From positions 2,480,001 to 2,544,000 of the forward strand of contig NZ_CP117877.1 of the NCBI RefSeq assembly GCF_028736115.1: a stretch of DNA of 64,000 nucleotides. Direction: 5' to 3'. Position 1 is the stretch's first letter; each line of letters begins with the position of its first letter. Position numbers and translations under genes: made by a program. Shown here piece after piece: positions 1 through 8,112 of this stretch. Under the pieces are notes generated by a model. That model was not told the DNA's origin. It did not search any database and saw only the letters and a program-made list of their open reading frames with translations. This stretch comes from Mucilaginibacter sp. KACC 22063 (GTDB lineage Bacteria > Bacteroidota > Bacteroidia > Sphingobacteriales > Sphingobacteriaceae).

Positions 1-1
1 A

Positions 2-874
2 GCACTGCTCTTACTGCTCAGTGCGATGGAGTTTGCAAATGCCGAGCATTATATCCAGTTTAATGCTGTGATAGCGGCCTTTATCATTTTCAGTTTTATA
101 TTGGTCGAGAAACGGAAAGAGGAGTGGGCAACTCTATTTATTGTTTTAGGCACCCTGGTTAAACTGTATCCTGTTGTAGGGTTAGTGTTCTTCCTTTTTG
201 CAGAAAACAAATGGAAGTTTATATGGTCGGGCTTAGGGTGGCTTGCTGTGTTTATTGCCTTGCCAATGACCATATCCAGCCCGCATTTTATATTACAATC
301 TTACGCCGATTGGTTTAATATTTTGCAGGTTAAAAATGGTCAAAATGTGAACCTTACCTCATCGCAGGATATTTGCCTTATGGGTATCTTCCGTCACGTT
401 ACGCGTAATCCCAATATTCCTAATACGCCGTTCCTTATTGCGGGAGCAGCAATATTTGGTGCTGCTTTACTAAGGTTTAAGCAATATGCTTCGTTACAGT
501 TCAGGTTACAGGTATTGTGTTCGGTAATGATCATGGTCGTAATATTCAGTACTGGTTCCGAACATCCAACCTATATCATTGCTGTACCGGGCGTATTTTT
601 GTGGATGCTTACACAAGATAAGCCATTTAGCCGCTGGAATATTGTTTTATTGGTATCAGTGCTGGTAATTACAAGCCTTGGCCCTACAGATGCTATACCG
701 GCGCTTATCCGCAGGGGATATGTCAACAAATATGTATTGAAGGCATGGCCAGTTGTTGCCGCATGGCTAGTAATATCTTATCAGCTGCTGTTCAAAGACT
801 TTATTGCTAAAGAAAAACAGGCTGCGCTGCCTGCAGAGGATGCAAAACAGGAAGACGAGCTGGCATTAGCCTGA
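2..874 (+). CDS. GT87-like membrane glycosyltransferase (5' truncated)
   Basis: The reading frame is open to the window's left edge, so the first Met (base 26) is probably internal and the true start lies outside. The visible 290 codons hold about seven hydrophobic segments. A short block reading QFNAVIAAF and, further on, LVKLYPVVGL matches the loop typical of the GT87/DUF2029 polyprenyl-phosphate-dependent mannosyltransferases, a GT-C fold family acting in the cytoplasmic membrane. The C-terminal 25 residues are charged and probably cytoplasmic. The acceptor cannot be told from sequence. It ends directly against the convergent gene at 875, with no space for a separate terminator. The family call is by recognition of motifs and topology. 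Confidence 0.7.
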   Translation, partial: ALLLLLSAMEFANAEHYIQFNAVIAAFIIFSFILVEKRKEEWATLFIVLGTLVKLYPVVGLVFFLFAENKWKFIWSGLGWLAVFIALPMTISSPHFILQSYADWFNILQVKNGQNVNLTSSQDICLMGIFRHVTRNPNIPNTPFLIAGAAIFGAALLRFKQYASLQFRLQVLCSVMIMVVIFSTGSEHPTYIIAVPGVFLWMLTQDKPFSRWNIVLLVSVLVITSLGPTDAIPALIRRGYVNKYVLKAWPVVAAWLVISYQLLFKDFIAKEKQAALPAEDAKQEDELALA

Positions 875-1534
875 TTATTGGTGGCTCGCTTTAACTTGTT
901 TAAAGTAAGCTATCAGTTTATCAATATTGCTTAATGCAAACTTGTGCGCATGAATGGCATCTACCACTTGGGGTTCGTCACCCATAATTTCAGACATTAC
1001 ATCTTCAAAGTTTTCGGGCGTTAAGTCGGCAAGTTCAGCAGTGGTAACACCGTAATAATAGGTCACGCGGTTTTTACCGCCGCCGCCACCAAAAGAAATC
1101 CCTAAGCCTCCGCCTGCATAGCTGCCGCCGCCAACACCAACACCGATCCCCGGCGAAAGATGTACACCATTACCGCCGCCATTACCGCCGCGGTAAGCAT
1201 ATAATCTGAGCGGTTCGTCAACTATTACTCGCACAAAATCTAATTCATTCGGCCAGGTTTGTCCCATAGGCGGATGAGCTACAACAAAGCTGTCTTTGCC
1301 GGCAACAAACCATTTAATATCGCTGGCACTCAGCTTTATTTCAGAAGCCTTGTCGCTTTCTTTAAATACTATAAACCCTTCACCTTTAATAGGGCCCTTA
1401 CCAGAAGGATTGGTTTCTATCAGGCCTTCAACTTTGTTGTTTTTAGTATCGTTAAAATAGCCAGGTTGCCACTTTTGTGATTTTGCTGATACAACAATTA
1501 GCATCAGGAATAAAATGATTAAACTTGAACGCAT
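875..1534 (-). CDS. Secreted glycine-rich hypothetical protein
   Basis: A 219-residue protein with a clear N-terminal signal peptide (hydrophobic residues 5-16, probable cleavage after the SAKS region near residue 19). Residues about 117-152 form a very glycine-rich, low-complexity stretch (GGNGGGNG, GVGVGGGSYAGGG, GGGGG) that splits a beta-rich N-terminal part from a charged helical C-terminal part. I do not recognise a family. The N-terminal part resembles small periplasmic proteins of Bacteroidota that begin with a phrase like 'pGYFNDTKNNKVEGLI'. It is transcribed divergently from the threonine aldolase gene and converges on the GT87 gene. Function is unknown. Confidence 0.75.
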   Translation of the reverse strand: MRSSLIILFLMLIVVSAKSQKWQPGYFNDTKNNKVEGLIETNPSGKGPIKGEGFIVFKESDKASEIKLSASDIKWFVAGKDSFVVAHPPMGQTWPNELDFVRVIVDEPLRLYAYRGGNGGGNGVHLSPGIGVGVGGGSYAGGGLGISFGGGGGKNRVTYYYGVTTAELADLTPENFEDVMSEIMGDEPQVVDAIHAHKFALSNIDKLIAYFKQVKASHQ

Positions 1535-1576
1535 AAAGCTTATTGATTACACAAATAACGTACTTTTTATATAATT

Positions 1577-2593
1577 ATGATAACTGTTGATCTGCGTAGC
1601 GATACTGTTACCAAGCCTACACAAGGGATGCTTGAAGCCATGTGGAATGCAAATGTAGGAGATGATGTTTTTGGTGAAGATGAAACCGTGAACGAACTGG
1701 AGGCCAAAGCAGCCGCTATGTTTGGTATGGAGGCGGGTATTTTTTGTCCGTCGGGAACCATGACCAACCAGATCGCCATTAAATGTTTCACAAATCCGCT
1801 TGATGAATTAATTGCAGATCAAACAGCGCACGTTTACCGTTACGAAGGTGGAGGCATTGCTTTTAACTCTGCGGTATCTACCCGGTTATTAAATGGCGAC
1901 CGTGGGCGTATTACTGCTGCAATGATTGAGCCTGAGATCAACGCCGACAATATTCATTATCCGCATACCAGCCTTGTAGTATTGGAGAATACCGTGAATA
2001 AAGGCGGCGGCAGTTGTTATACTTTGGCTGATATTGCACCTATTGCCGAATTATGTAAAAAGCATGACCTGATCTTGCACCTGGATGGGGCGCGGATATT
2101 TAATGCGCTTGCCTTTACCGGCGATAAAGCCGTTGACTATGGCAAATATTTTAATGGCATATCCGTTTGCTTGTCGAAAGGTTTAGGTGCGCCAGTTGGG
2201 TCAGTCTTTTTAGCTGATAAAGAGACCATTAAAAAAGCGCGACGTATCCGTAAAGTATTTGGTGGTGGTATGCGCCAGGCAGGCTTTTTAGCGGCGGCGG
2301 GTATCTATGCACTTGATCATCATGTAACGCGTTTGAAAACCGACCATTCACACGCACGTATATTAGGCGAAGAATTAAGTAAATGCAGTTGGGTGACAAA
2401 CGTTTTACCGGTAGATACCAATATTGTATTATTTGATACTGTAAAGCCTGCAGATGAAATAATAGCTCTACTGGCAGAAAGGGGTATTAAATGTGGCAGT
2501 ACAGATAAACACCGCATCCGGTTTGTTACTCATTTGGATGTGCATACTGAGCAGATTGAATATACTGTTAGTGTTTTAAAAGCAATTAATTAG
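1577..2593 (+). CDS. ltaE: Low-specificity L-threonine aldolase
   Basis: PLP-dependent enzyme cleaving L-threonine or L-allo-threonine to glycine and acetaldehyde. The 338-residue length is normal for the family. It starts with the family signature VDLRSDTVTKPT, carries FCPSGTMTNQ near residue 56, the PLP-contacting aspartate in LHLDGARIFNA (Asp170) and the Schiff-base lysine in SVCLSKGLGAPVGS (Lys201). It belongs to the beta-eliminating lyase fold (aspartate aminotransferase superfamily). It is monocistronic: divergent from the gene on its left and convergent with the aldo/keto reductase, from which it is separated by a hairpin at 2600-2644. Substrate stereospecificity cannot be read from the sequence. 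Confidence 0.93.
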   Translation: MITVDLRSDTVTKPTQGMLEAMWNANVGDDVFGEDETVNELEAKAAAMFGMEAGIFCPSGTMTNQIAIKCFTNPLDELIADQTAHVYRYEGGGIAFNSAVSTRLLNGDRGRITAAMIEPEINADNIHYPHTSLVVLENTVNKGGGSCYTLADIAPIAELCKKHDLILHLDGARIFNALAFTGDKAVDYGKYFNGISVCLSKGLGAPVGSVFLADKETIKKARRIRKVFGGGMRQAGFLAAAGIYALDHHVTRLKTDHSHARILGEELSKCSWVTNVLPVDTNIVLFDTVKPADEIIALLAERGIKCGSTDKHRIRFVTHLDVHTEQIEYTVSVLKAIN

Positions 2594-2599
2594 TTGATA

Positions 2600-2644
2600 G
2601 ATTATGGTTCATGGTAAGTTATTTTCTTACCACGAACCATAATC
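2600..2644. terminator. Bidirectional hairpin between convergent genes
   Basis: A 19-base arm (2600-2618) and its reverse complement (2626-2644) are separated by a 7-base loop, with a single G/A difference that still pairs as a wobble. It lies exactly between the stop codons of ltaE (+) and the aldo/keto reductase (-), so it can serve both. The arm reads like 'atggttcatggt' repeats that recur in related genomes, so it may also be a member of a dispersed palindromic repeat family. Confidence 0.75.
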
Positions 2645-2653
2645 AAAGCTATA

Positions 2654-3670
2654 TTAAAGCCTGTCAGCGTTTTGGCGTTCAACCATCCAGCCCGGATATT
2701 CATTAGTCAGCGCACTAACCTCGTTTATACGTTGAATATCATGTTCTGAAAGTGTAAGTTCAGTTGATTTAATATTGTCAATTAACTGCTCAGCCCGTTT
2801 TGCACCTATAATTGTACTGGTAACGCCTTTCTGTAAACGTACCCATGCCAATGCAACTTGTGCAGCTGAAACGTTGTATTGTTGCCCAACCTCGGTAATT
2901 ACATCAATTATATCATAAGCCTTATCTTTATTTAATGGTGGGAAATCAAAGCTATCACGGCGCGAACCTTCTGATGTTTGATTATTACGATTGTATTTTC
3001 CTGAAAGAAAACCACCGGCAAGTGGGCTCCATGGCATTACACCTAAATTTTGATCAGCTGCCAATGGAAGTATTTCCCGTTCAATATCACGGTTGCTTAA
3101 TGCATAGTAATATTGCATACCCACAAATTTATTCCAGCCGTGCTTTTCTGCTATTCCTAAAGCTTTCATTACCATCCATGCAGGCCAGTTACAAACTGCA
3201 ATGTAACGCACCTTTCCGGCAAGCACAATGTCGTTCAAGGCACGCATGGTCTCTTCAACAGGTGTTTTAAGATCAACACCATGTACGTATAAAATATCAA
3301 TGTGATCAAGTTGTAAACGTTTAAGGCTTTCGTCAACCGATTGAAAAATATGGTAACGCGATAGGCCGACATTATTTGGGTTTTCACTCATTCTGCCGCG
3401 AACTTTTGTTGCGATCACCAGTTCGTTACGGTTAAGCCCCAAGTCAATGATTGATTGTCCCAACAGTTTTTCCGATTCGCCGAATGAGTATACATTAGCT
3501 GTATCAATAAAGTTAATCCCGTTGTCAACAACGGTTCTCATTAAGTCATTAACTTCATTTTGCGGGACACGTCCTATATTTTCCCAATATCCTTTGCCAC
3601 CAAAGGTCATGGTGCCAAAGCAAATCTCGGATACCAGTAAGCCGGTACTTCCTAAATAATTATATTTCAT
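2654..3670 (-). CDS. Aldo/keto reductase
   Basis: NADPH-dependent oxidoreductase of the AKR superfamily, 338 residues in a TIM barrel. The catalytic tetrad is visible: Asp56 and Tyr61 in NFIDTANVYSFGESE, Lys89 in VIATKVRG and His130 in ILYVHGVD. The C-terminal coenzyme region (TSTIIGAKRAEQL) is typical of AKR families related to YhdN, IolS and Tas. The physiological substrate is unknown. The gene is single and is transcribed away from the topoisomerase gene. Confidence 0.92.
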   Translation of the reverse strand: MKYNYLGSTGLLVSEICFGTMTFGGKGYWENIGRVPQNEVNDLMRTVVDNGINFIDTANVYSFGESEKLLGQSIIDLGLNRNELVIATKVRGRMSENPNNVGLSRYHIFQSVDESLKRLQLDHIDILYVHGVDLKTPVEETMRALNDIVLAGKVRYIAVCNWPAWMVMKALGIAEKHGWNKFVGMQYYYALSNRDIEREILPLAADQNLGVMPWSPLAGGFLSGKYNRNNQTSEGSRRDSFDFPPLNKDKAYDIIDVITEVGQQYNVSAAQVALAWVRLQKGVTSTIIGAKRAEQLIDNIKSTELTLSEHDIQRINEVSALTNEYPGWMVERQNADRL

Positions 3671-3776
3671 GATTGATTAAGTTTATTCAAACTTAACTCA
3701 TGTATATTAATGAATGTTTAAGTAGATGGTCAGCTACTTGTAAAACTTAAGTAAACAATTCTTGTTGTGGTTAATT

Positions 3777-4862
3777 ATGAACCGCCTCACCAAAAAACTC
3801 GAAAAAATAGGCCGAGATCCGAAGATAACCGCTAAGGCTGTCGGCCTGCGTTATGTAACGGATAGTACGCCTGGTTATACCCGCAAAAAGTCGGGTAAGG
3901 GGTGGAGCTATTATGATTCGCAAGGTAACCTTGTTAAAGATAAAGACCTGATACAGCGTTTTAATAAAATGGTGATTCCACCTGCTTATACACAGGTCTG
4001 GATTTCCCCTTACGATAACAGTCATTTACAGTTCACCGGGATTGATGTTGCAGGGCGTAAACAATACCGTTACCACTCTGGCTGGAACCAGATCCGTAAC
4101 CAGTCAAAATATCATAGGCTACAAGCATTTGCAGCGCATTTACCTGCCATACGTGAACAGGTTGATAGAGATCTCGCGCACCGCAACCTTGATCATGATA
4201 AAGTGGTGGCGCTTATTGTAAGGCTGATGGAGCTTACCAGTATCCGTATCGGCAACGAATCATACAAAAAGCTATACGGGTCTTTTGGCTTAACTACGTT
4301 GATGGACAAACATGTGAAGATTGAAGGATCAAGTATCAGGTTTGAATTTAAGGGTAAGAAAGGGGTTTATCATAAGATTGATCTGCGTAGTAAAAAGCTT
4401 GCCCGCCTGGTAAAAGCCTGCCGTGATATTCCCGGAAAAGAACTGTTTCAGTTTTATGATGATGAGGGTAAGCGTTGCACGGTAGACTCTGGAGACGTAA
4501 ATACTTATCTTAAAAACATTACCGGGGAAGATTTTACAGCTAAAGATTTCCGTACATGGGCAGGCAGCGTAAGTTCACTTTATGCCTTTAAAGAAGCAGG
4601 CGAATATGGCAACCAGACTGAATGCCGCAAAAAAATTATAAGCGTTTTGGATGAAGTGGCTTTAAACCTGGGAAACACGCGTACTGTATGTAAAAAGTAT
4701 TATGTGCATCCAAGTGTCATTAAGAGCTATGAGGAAGGTACCTTGTTTAAATATATAAGCGACCTTGATGAAAACCGAGACCTTCAGGCATCTGAACTTA
4801 ACCACGCAGAAAAGGCTTTATTGAAAATATTAGAAAATGAAAAGCTGGCCGTAGCCAGCTGA
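3777..4862 (+). CDS. DNA topoisomerase IB (bacterial, poxvirus-like)
   Basis: Type IB topoisomerase that relaxes supercoils by making a 3'-phosphotyrosyl nick. From the ATG at 3777 it has 361 residues, about the size of bacterial TopIB. An in-frame TTG at 3762 exists, but ATG followed by basic MNRLTKK is the better start. Key motifs: the N-terminal DNA-binding part with GLRYVTDSTPGYTR, VIPPAYTQVWI and SIRIGNESY; RTWAGS with the catalytic Arg at residue 259; and the nucleophile motif CKKYYVHP, whose second Tyr (309) is the likely active site. Such enzymes are scattered in bacteria, probably by old transfer. The gene stands alone. Confidence 0.92.
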   Translation: MNRLTKKLEKIGRDPKITAKAVGLRYVTDSTPGYTRKKSGKGWSYYDSQGNLVKDKDLIQRFNKMVIPPAYTQVWISPYDNSHLQFTGIDVAGRKQYRYHSGWNQIRNQSKYHRLQAFAAHLPAIREQVDRDLAHRNLDHDKVVALIVRLMELTSIRIGNESYKKLYGSFGLTTLMDKHVKIEGSSIRFEFKGKKGVYHKIDLRSKKLARLVKACRDIPGKELFQFYDDEGKRCTVDSGDVNTYLKNITGEDFTAKDFRTWAGSVSSLYAFKEAGEYGNQTECRKKIISVLDEVALNLGNTRTVCKKYYVHPSVIKSYEEGTLFKYISDLDENRDLQASELNHAEKALLKILENEKLAVAS

Positions 4863-4872
4863 TCATTAATTG

Positions 4873-6528
4873 TTATTGTTTAGGTTTACGTGTAGTTATA
4901 AGTACCACGCCGTCTTTACCCGCATCGCCATACAAGGCAGTTGCGGACGCGTCTTTTAAAACGGTGATGGCATTAATTGTATTAAGGTCTATATTTTTTA
5001 AGCCTTTATCTGTATCCTTTATAATTTCACCGTCTATAACATAAAGAGGTTTTTTTCCCTGAAAGCCCTTAAGGTTTAACAATACAGGTGATTTGTTGGC
5101 AGAATCACTCTTGGTATAAAAAGTAGACGGTTTTACAGAGATATTATTAATCGTAACTGCTTTATCTGGAATTTGATTTGAGTTAACGGCTACACCATTT
5201 TGCGCTCCGGAAGCAATGCCAGTTTTATGGATAATAGTATCATTGGCTGAAATGACTCCTTTATTGTAAAGCTGTTTTAAATAGGCAAGGCCTTGAGGTG
5301 AGTTCTTTGTAGTTATGACAATAACGTTTTTATTTGACACAGGATGGTTTAGCAGTTTTTGAGCATTTTCATTTCTGAAAATATGCATTGCAGCAATATC
5401 AACAGGATTAACCTTTGCAATTTCAGTGTTTTCTACACCATTTATAATATATAAGGCAGAGTCTGGTTTCGAACTATAGTTTCTTGCAACTTTCTTGGTG
5501 GTATCTGCATTTATTTTGGATCCATTAGCTACATTTTTCTGTATAGGCAGTTCTTTAGCTAAAGTTAACTGTACTGGTTCGGTACGTTTTATAAATGCTG
5601 ATTTTACCTGTTGCAAATGATTGCTTAGTGATTCTGTTTGCTTTGTAATTTCAGCTTTTGATAAAGTAAAGCTGAGTATAATACCTACTATCACCGGTAC
5701 AGTTACAACGTAGCGGCTAAGTTTTAGTGGCGAAGATTTTCTTAAGTTCATCATCATAATTCTTTTTTTTAAGGTTGATAAGTTGAAATGGTTTACAATA
5801 CTATTGGGTGTTTTATCAAAGGTGACCTGTAATAAGTTGTATTGATATGATTTTCGGTCAACCCCTTGATCAAGTATTTCGCGGTCGGTAATAAATTCCA
5901 GGTTTTCTTTAATCGCTTTCTTCAAAAACCACATAAAGGGATTGAACCAGTAAAACAAAGTCCCTATTTCTGCCAGCAAGATATCAAGCGTATGCCATTG
6001 CCTTACATGAATCATTTCATGCTGTAAAATTTCTTTTAGCAGATGAGCGTCGTGCTTTTTAGGGTTTATATAAACGGTTTGCCAAAATGCAAATGGACTG
6101 ATATCTGCGTCAATTATGTTTACGTGATATCCCAACACTGTACCTTGAATACTGCTTTTGTTTATGCGGTACAGGGAATAACACTGGATAACTAATCTAA
6201 TTACCATTACTGAAACGCCCAGCCAGAATAGTTGCTCCGCACCTTGCCAATAATCAAATACATGATTAACTTTCAGTGGTTGGACATCCTGTTTTAAATG
6301 TTGCCAGTCGACAACCACATACTTTATAATCTGTGCCTGTTGTTGATGTGCTGCAACAACAGGACTAAGGTTAAGCAGGGGGTATAGTGATGAAATTATA
6401 ATGGCCGCTATGAGATAAAGCCTGTTCACCTTATAAAAGGTGAGTGCCCGTAGCAACGTAAAATAACCTATAGCAAATATGATGATAGCACAATTTGCTT
6501 TTAACAGGTATACCATTAATGGAGGCAT
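4873..6528 (-). CDS. BlaR1-like M56 metallopeptidase with TonB-plug-like C-terminal domain
   Basis: Membrane sensor peptidase. Residues 1-290 hold four hydrophobic segments (about 5-28, 36-55, 100-117, 273-290) and a cytoplasmic zinc-protease domain with HEMIH at 170-174 followed by ENLEFITDREIL near 208-219, as in the M56/BlaR1 family. After the last membrane segment, about 260 extracytoplasmic residues replace the beta-lactam-binding domain of BlaR1. This tail contains two segments resembling TonB-receptor plug repeats: one around 354-405 (ALYIINGVENTEI ... VIVITTKN) and a clearer one around 495-548 (PLYVIDGEI ... VLKDASATALYGDAGKDGV). The family cleaves a BlaI-type repressor after signal sensing, and the repressor gene lies 4 bases upstream. 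The signal is unknown. Confidence 0.9.
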   Translation of the reverse strand: MPPLMVYLLKANCAIIIFAIGYFTLLRALTFYKVNRLYLIAAIIISSLYPLLNLSPVVAAHQQQAQIIKYVVVDWQHLKQDVQPLKVNHVFDYWQGAEQLFWLGVSVMVIRLVIQCYSLYRINKSSIQGTVLGYHVNIIDADISPFAFWQTVYINPKKHDAHLLKEILQHEMIHVRQWHTLDILLAEIGTLFYWFNPFMWFLKKAIKENLEFITDREILDQGVDRKSYQYNLLQVTFDKTPNSIVNHFNLSTLKKRIMMMNLRKSSPLKLSRYVVTVPVIVGIILSFTLSKAEITKQTESLSNHLQQVKSAFIKRTEPVQLTLAKELPIQKNVANGSKINADTTKKVARNYSSKPDSALYIINGVENTEIAKVNPVDIAAMHIFRNENAQKLLNHPVSNKNVIVITTKNSPQGLAYLKQLYNKGVISANDTIIHKTGIASGAQNGVAVNSNQIPDKAVTINNISVKPSTFYTKSDSANKSPVLLNLKGFQGKKPLYVIDGEIIKDTDKGLKNIDLNTINAITVLKDASATALYGDAGKDGVVLITTRKPKQ

Positions 6529-6532
6529 GATC

Positions 6533-6895
6533 TTACTTTTTAGGATTCTCTATCAGGTTAATTATCTCTTTAAGTTCCTCTGCACTGATTTTTTTGTCTT
6601 TTGCAAAAAAAGCGACCATCTCTTTATATGAGTTTTTAAAATAATCGCTTACAAAGCCGTTCATGAAACGCTTTTTATAATCTTCCTCTTTTATTAGAGG
6701 TTTATAGAAGTAAGTATTGCCAGTTTTTTTGCTGCTTAAAAAACCTTTTCGCTCCAGATTTTTAATGGTAGAAGCCAGGGTGGTGTAGGGTGGTTGCGGG
6801 TCGTTGATATGATCTAAAAAGTCCTTGATGTATCCTTCGCCCAATTTCCAGACGGCTTGCATGGCCTCTTCTTCCTGTTGTGATAAATTTTCCAT
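6533..6895 (-). CDS. BlaI/MecI/CopY-family transcriptional repressor
   Basis: A 120-residue winged-helix repressor. The N-terminal half (LSQQEEEAMQAVWKLGEG, then PPYTTLASTIKNLERKGFL) is the PF03965 DNA-binding domain, with T-T-L-A in the recognition helix region. The helical C-terminal half (about 75-120) is for dimerisation. The phrase SSKKTGNTYFYKPL contains the wing, near the usual site of proteolysis by the BlaR1-like partner encoded 4 bases downstream. Two TACGA-N5-TCGTA palindromes directly upstream are very probably its operators, so the pair is likely autoregulated. The regulated targets besides itself are not visible here. Confidence 0.93.
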   Translation of the reverse strand: MENLSQQEEEAMQAVWKLGEGYIKDFLDHINDPQPPYTTLASTIKNLERKGFLSSKKTGNTYFYKPLIKEEDYKKRFMNGFVSDYFKNSYKEMVAFFAKDKKISAEELKEIINLIENPKK

Positions 6896-6898
6896 TAT

Positions 6899-6913
6899 TA
6901 CGATGTTTTCGTA
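6899..6913. promoter_or_regulatory. BlaI-type operator O1
   Basis: Perfect inverted repeat TACGA-N5-TCGTA (6 bp arms if the flanking T/A pair at 6898/6914 is counted). It lies between the predicted -7 box and the blaI-like start codon, about at the transcription start. The geometry is equal to that of O2, 19 bases away. Confidence 0.75.
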
Positions 6914-6942
6914 AATCTACGAACATTTCGTAATAAAGCAAA
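6912..6942 (-). promoter_or_regulatory. Bacteroidota-type promoter of the blaI/M56 operon
   Basis: Reading the minus strand, TTTG (6942-6939) is followed after exactly 19 bases by TAGATTTA (6919-6912). This fits the Bacteroidota consensus TTTG-N19-TAnnTTTG with one mismatch at the last base. Both operator palindromes overlap it. Confidence 0.65.
6918..6932. promoter_or_regulatory. BlaI-type operator O2
   Basis: Second perfect TACGA-N5-TCGTA palindrome, centred 19 bases from O1 (about two helical turns), inside the spacer between the -33 and -7 elements. Repressor bound here would block the polymerase directly. Confidence 0.75.
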
Positions 6943-7480
6943 CTTTTGTATAAATATTTTGAGAGTTAAAATCAGAAGTTTTGTCCTTAAATTTTCAATT
7001 GATCTTATTAAATGGAATAAAATTCACTCGAATATTAATAAATAATTGGTTTTTGTGATAATATTTTAGATTAAATTCAGATTTATAGTGTTTTTACAAG
7101 GCAAATGTCAGTTTATTATCAAATAAATAAACAATTATGATAAAATATGATAATTTTTTGTGATTTTTGAATAGAAATTAGAAGTAATAGCAAGGATTAT
7201 TTAGGTGTATAATCTTTTCGGTATGTTTTAATGGTGTTTTTTTGAAATTAGTTATCAGTTACTCGTTTCTATTTGCCTTAAGGCATACCGATAGCTATTG
7301 CTAAATCACCACCGGTTCTTATTTACTATTGCATGATATTCACCGGGACACAACCTCAAGCCCTTCTCTTAAACGAGAAGGGTAACAGAGGCACTAATAA
7401 CTCTTCAATTTAGAATCGTTAAAAATTGTTAATTGTTTTGTCATGACAATGTAATGTCAAAAGTAAATGTGTAGCTTTAA
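6943..7480. other. Gene-free, AT-rich intergenic region
   Basis: About 540 bases between the divergent blaI-like and cytochrome c genes. Most of it is very AT-rich with no credible ORF. It contains the hairpin CCCTTCTC-N6-GAGAAGGG (7361-7382, a palindromic repeat relic). Just before the cytochrome gene is a 12-base palindrome TTGTCATGACAA (7438-7449) that could be an operator. I found no convincing promoter for the cytochrome gene. Confidence 0.5.
7361..7382. repeat. Palindromic repeat CCCTTCTC-N6-GAGAAGGG
   Basis: Perfect 8-bp arms with a 6-base loop, far from both flanking genes. It resembles the dispersed 'cccttctcc ... ggagaaggg' extragenic palindromes common in this family. It is not followed by a T-run, so it is not an obvious terminator. 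Confidence 0.5.
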
Positions 7481-8017
7481 ATGTTTAAACAGATACTTAA
7501 GATGATTACAATTAATAAAAAACTACTGGCTACGCTGGCTTTATCGTCAGTGGTTGTGTTTACTGCCATGACCAGCACACAACCAGCTCAGCCTGAAATG
7601 AAGGCTAAAAATTTAAAAGTATTACCTAAAAACATTTCGCACGAACAATTAGACCATATTATGGATGAGTGGGCGCATTCATTAGGCGTTCGTTGTAATT
7701 TCTGCCATGCTCCAAATGTAGAAACTAAGAAGATGGATTGGGCAAGCGATGCCAAACCAGAAAAACAAATGGCCCGCGAAATGTATAAAATGACCGCGTC
7801 TATCAATAAAAAATATTTTAAAGCAGGTAAAGACTCGCTTGGTATGGTAATGAATGCGGGTATTAACTGCTATACCTGCCATCGCGGTAATGCTCATCCC
7901 GAAGTGGTTGATGCACCTGCTCCGCCACACAGACAAGGACCACCGCCAGCAGGACAGCCTGGAAGTGTACCTCCGCAAGGTGCTCCGGCTACTCCACCAC
8001 AAGGCAGCGGCGAATAA
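7481..8017 (+). CDS. Dihaem c-type cytochrome (photosynthetic reaction-centre cytochrome-like)
   Basis: Secreted or membrane-anchored 178-residue protein with an N-terminal hydrophobic segment (about 15-30) and two haem-binding motifs, CNFCH at 72-76 and CYTCH at 130-134. The surroundings (LGVRCNFCHAPN and INCYTCHRGNAHPE) match the CytoC_RC family (PF02276), which in non-phototrophs occurs as free-standing periplasmic electron carriers. The last 40 residues are proline-rich and probably disordered. An in-frame ATG at 7502 could be the real start and would still keep the signal segment. No oxidase or reductase partner is adjacent, so the redox partner is unknown. Confidence 0.85.
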   Translation: MFKQILKMITINKKLLATLALSSVVVFTAMTSTQPAQPEMKAKNLKVLPKNISHEQLDHIMDEWAHSLGVRCNFCHAPNVETKKMDWASDAKPEKQMAREMYKMTASINKKYFKAGKDSLGMVMNAGINCYTCHRGNAHPEVVDAPAPPHRQGPPPAGQPGSVPPQGAPATPPQGSGE

Positions 8018-8024
8018 CTTACGA

Positions 8025-8050
8025 AGCCTGTGCAATGCACAGGCTTTTTT
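8025..8050 (+). terminator. Intrinsic terminator after the cytochrome gene
   Basis: AGCCTGTG-CAATG-CACAGGCT followed directly by TTTTT. The stem is 8 perfect base pairs, and the site starts 8 bases after the cytochrome stop codon. Confidence 0.85.
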
Positions 8051-8112
8051 ATTTAGCACTTTTTTAGTTTAGTGCTTATATTGCAGCCATAGCTGATTAT
8101 AAACTTAAATTC

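Noticed and set aside
7682..8059. 125-codon minus-strand ORF over the cytochrome gene
   Set aside because: It is the shadow of the haem-binding coding sequence and the terminator; no recognisable domain.
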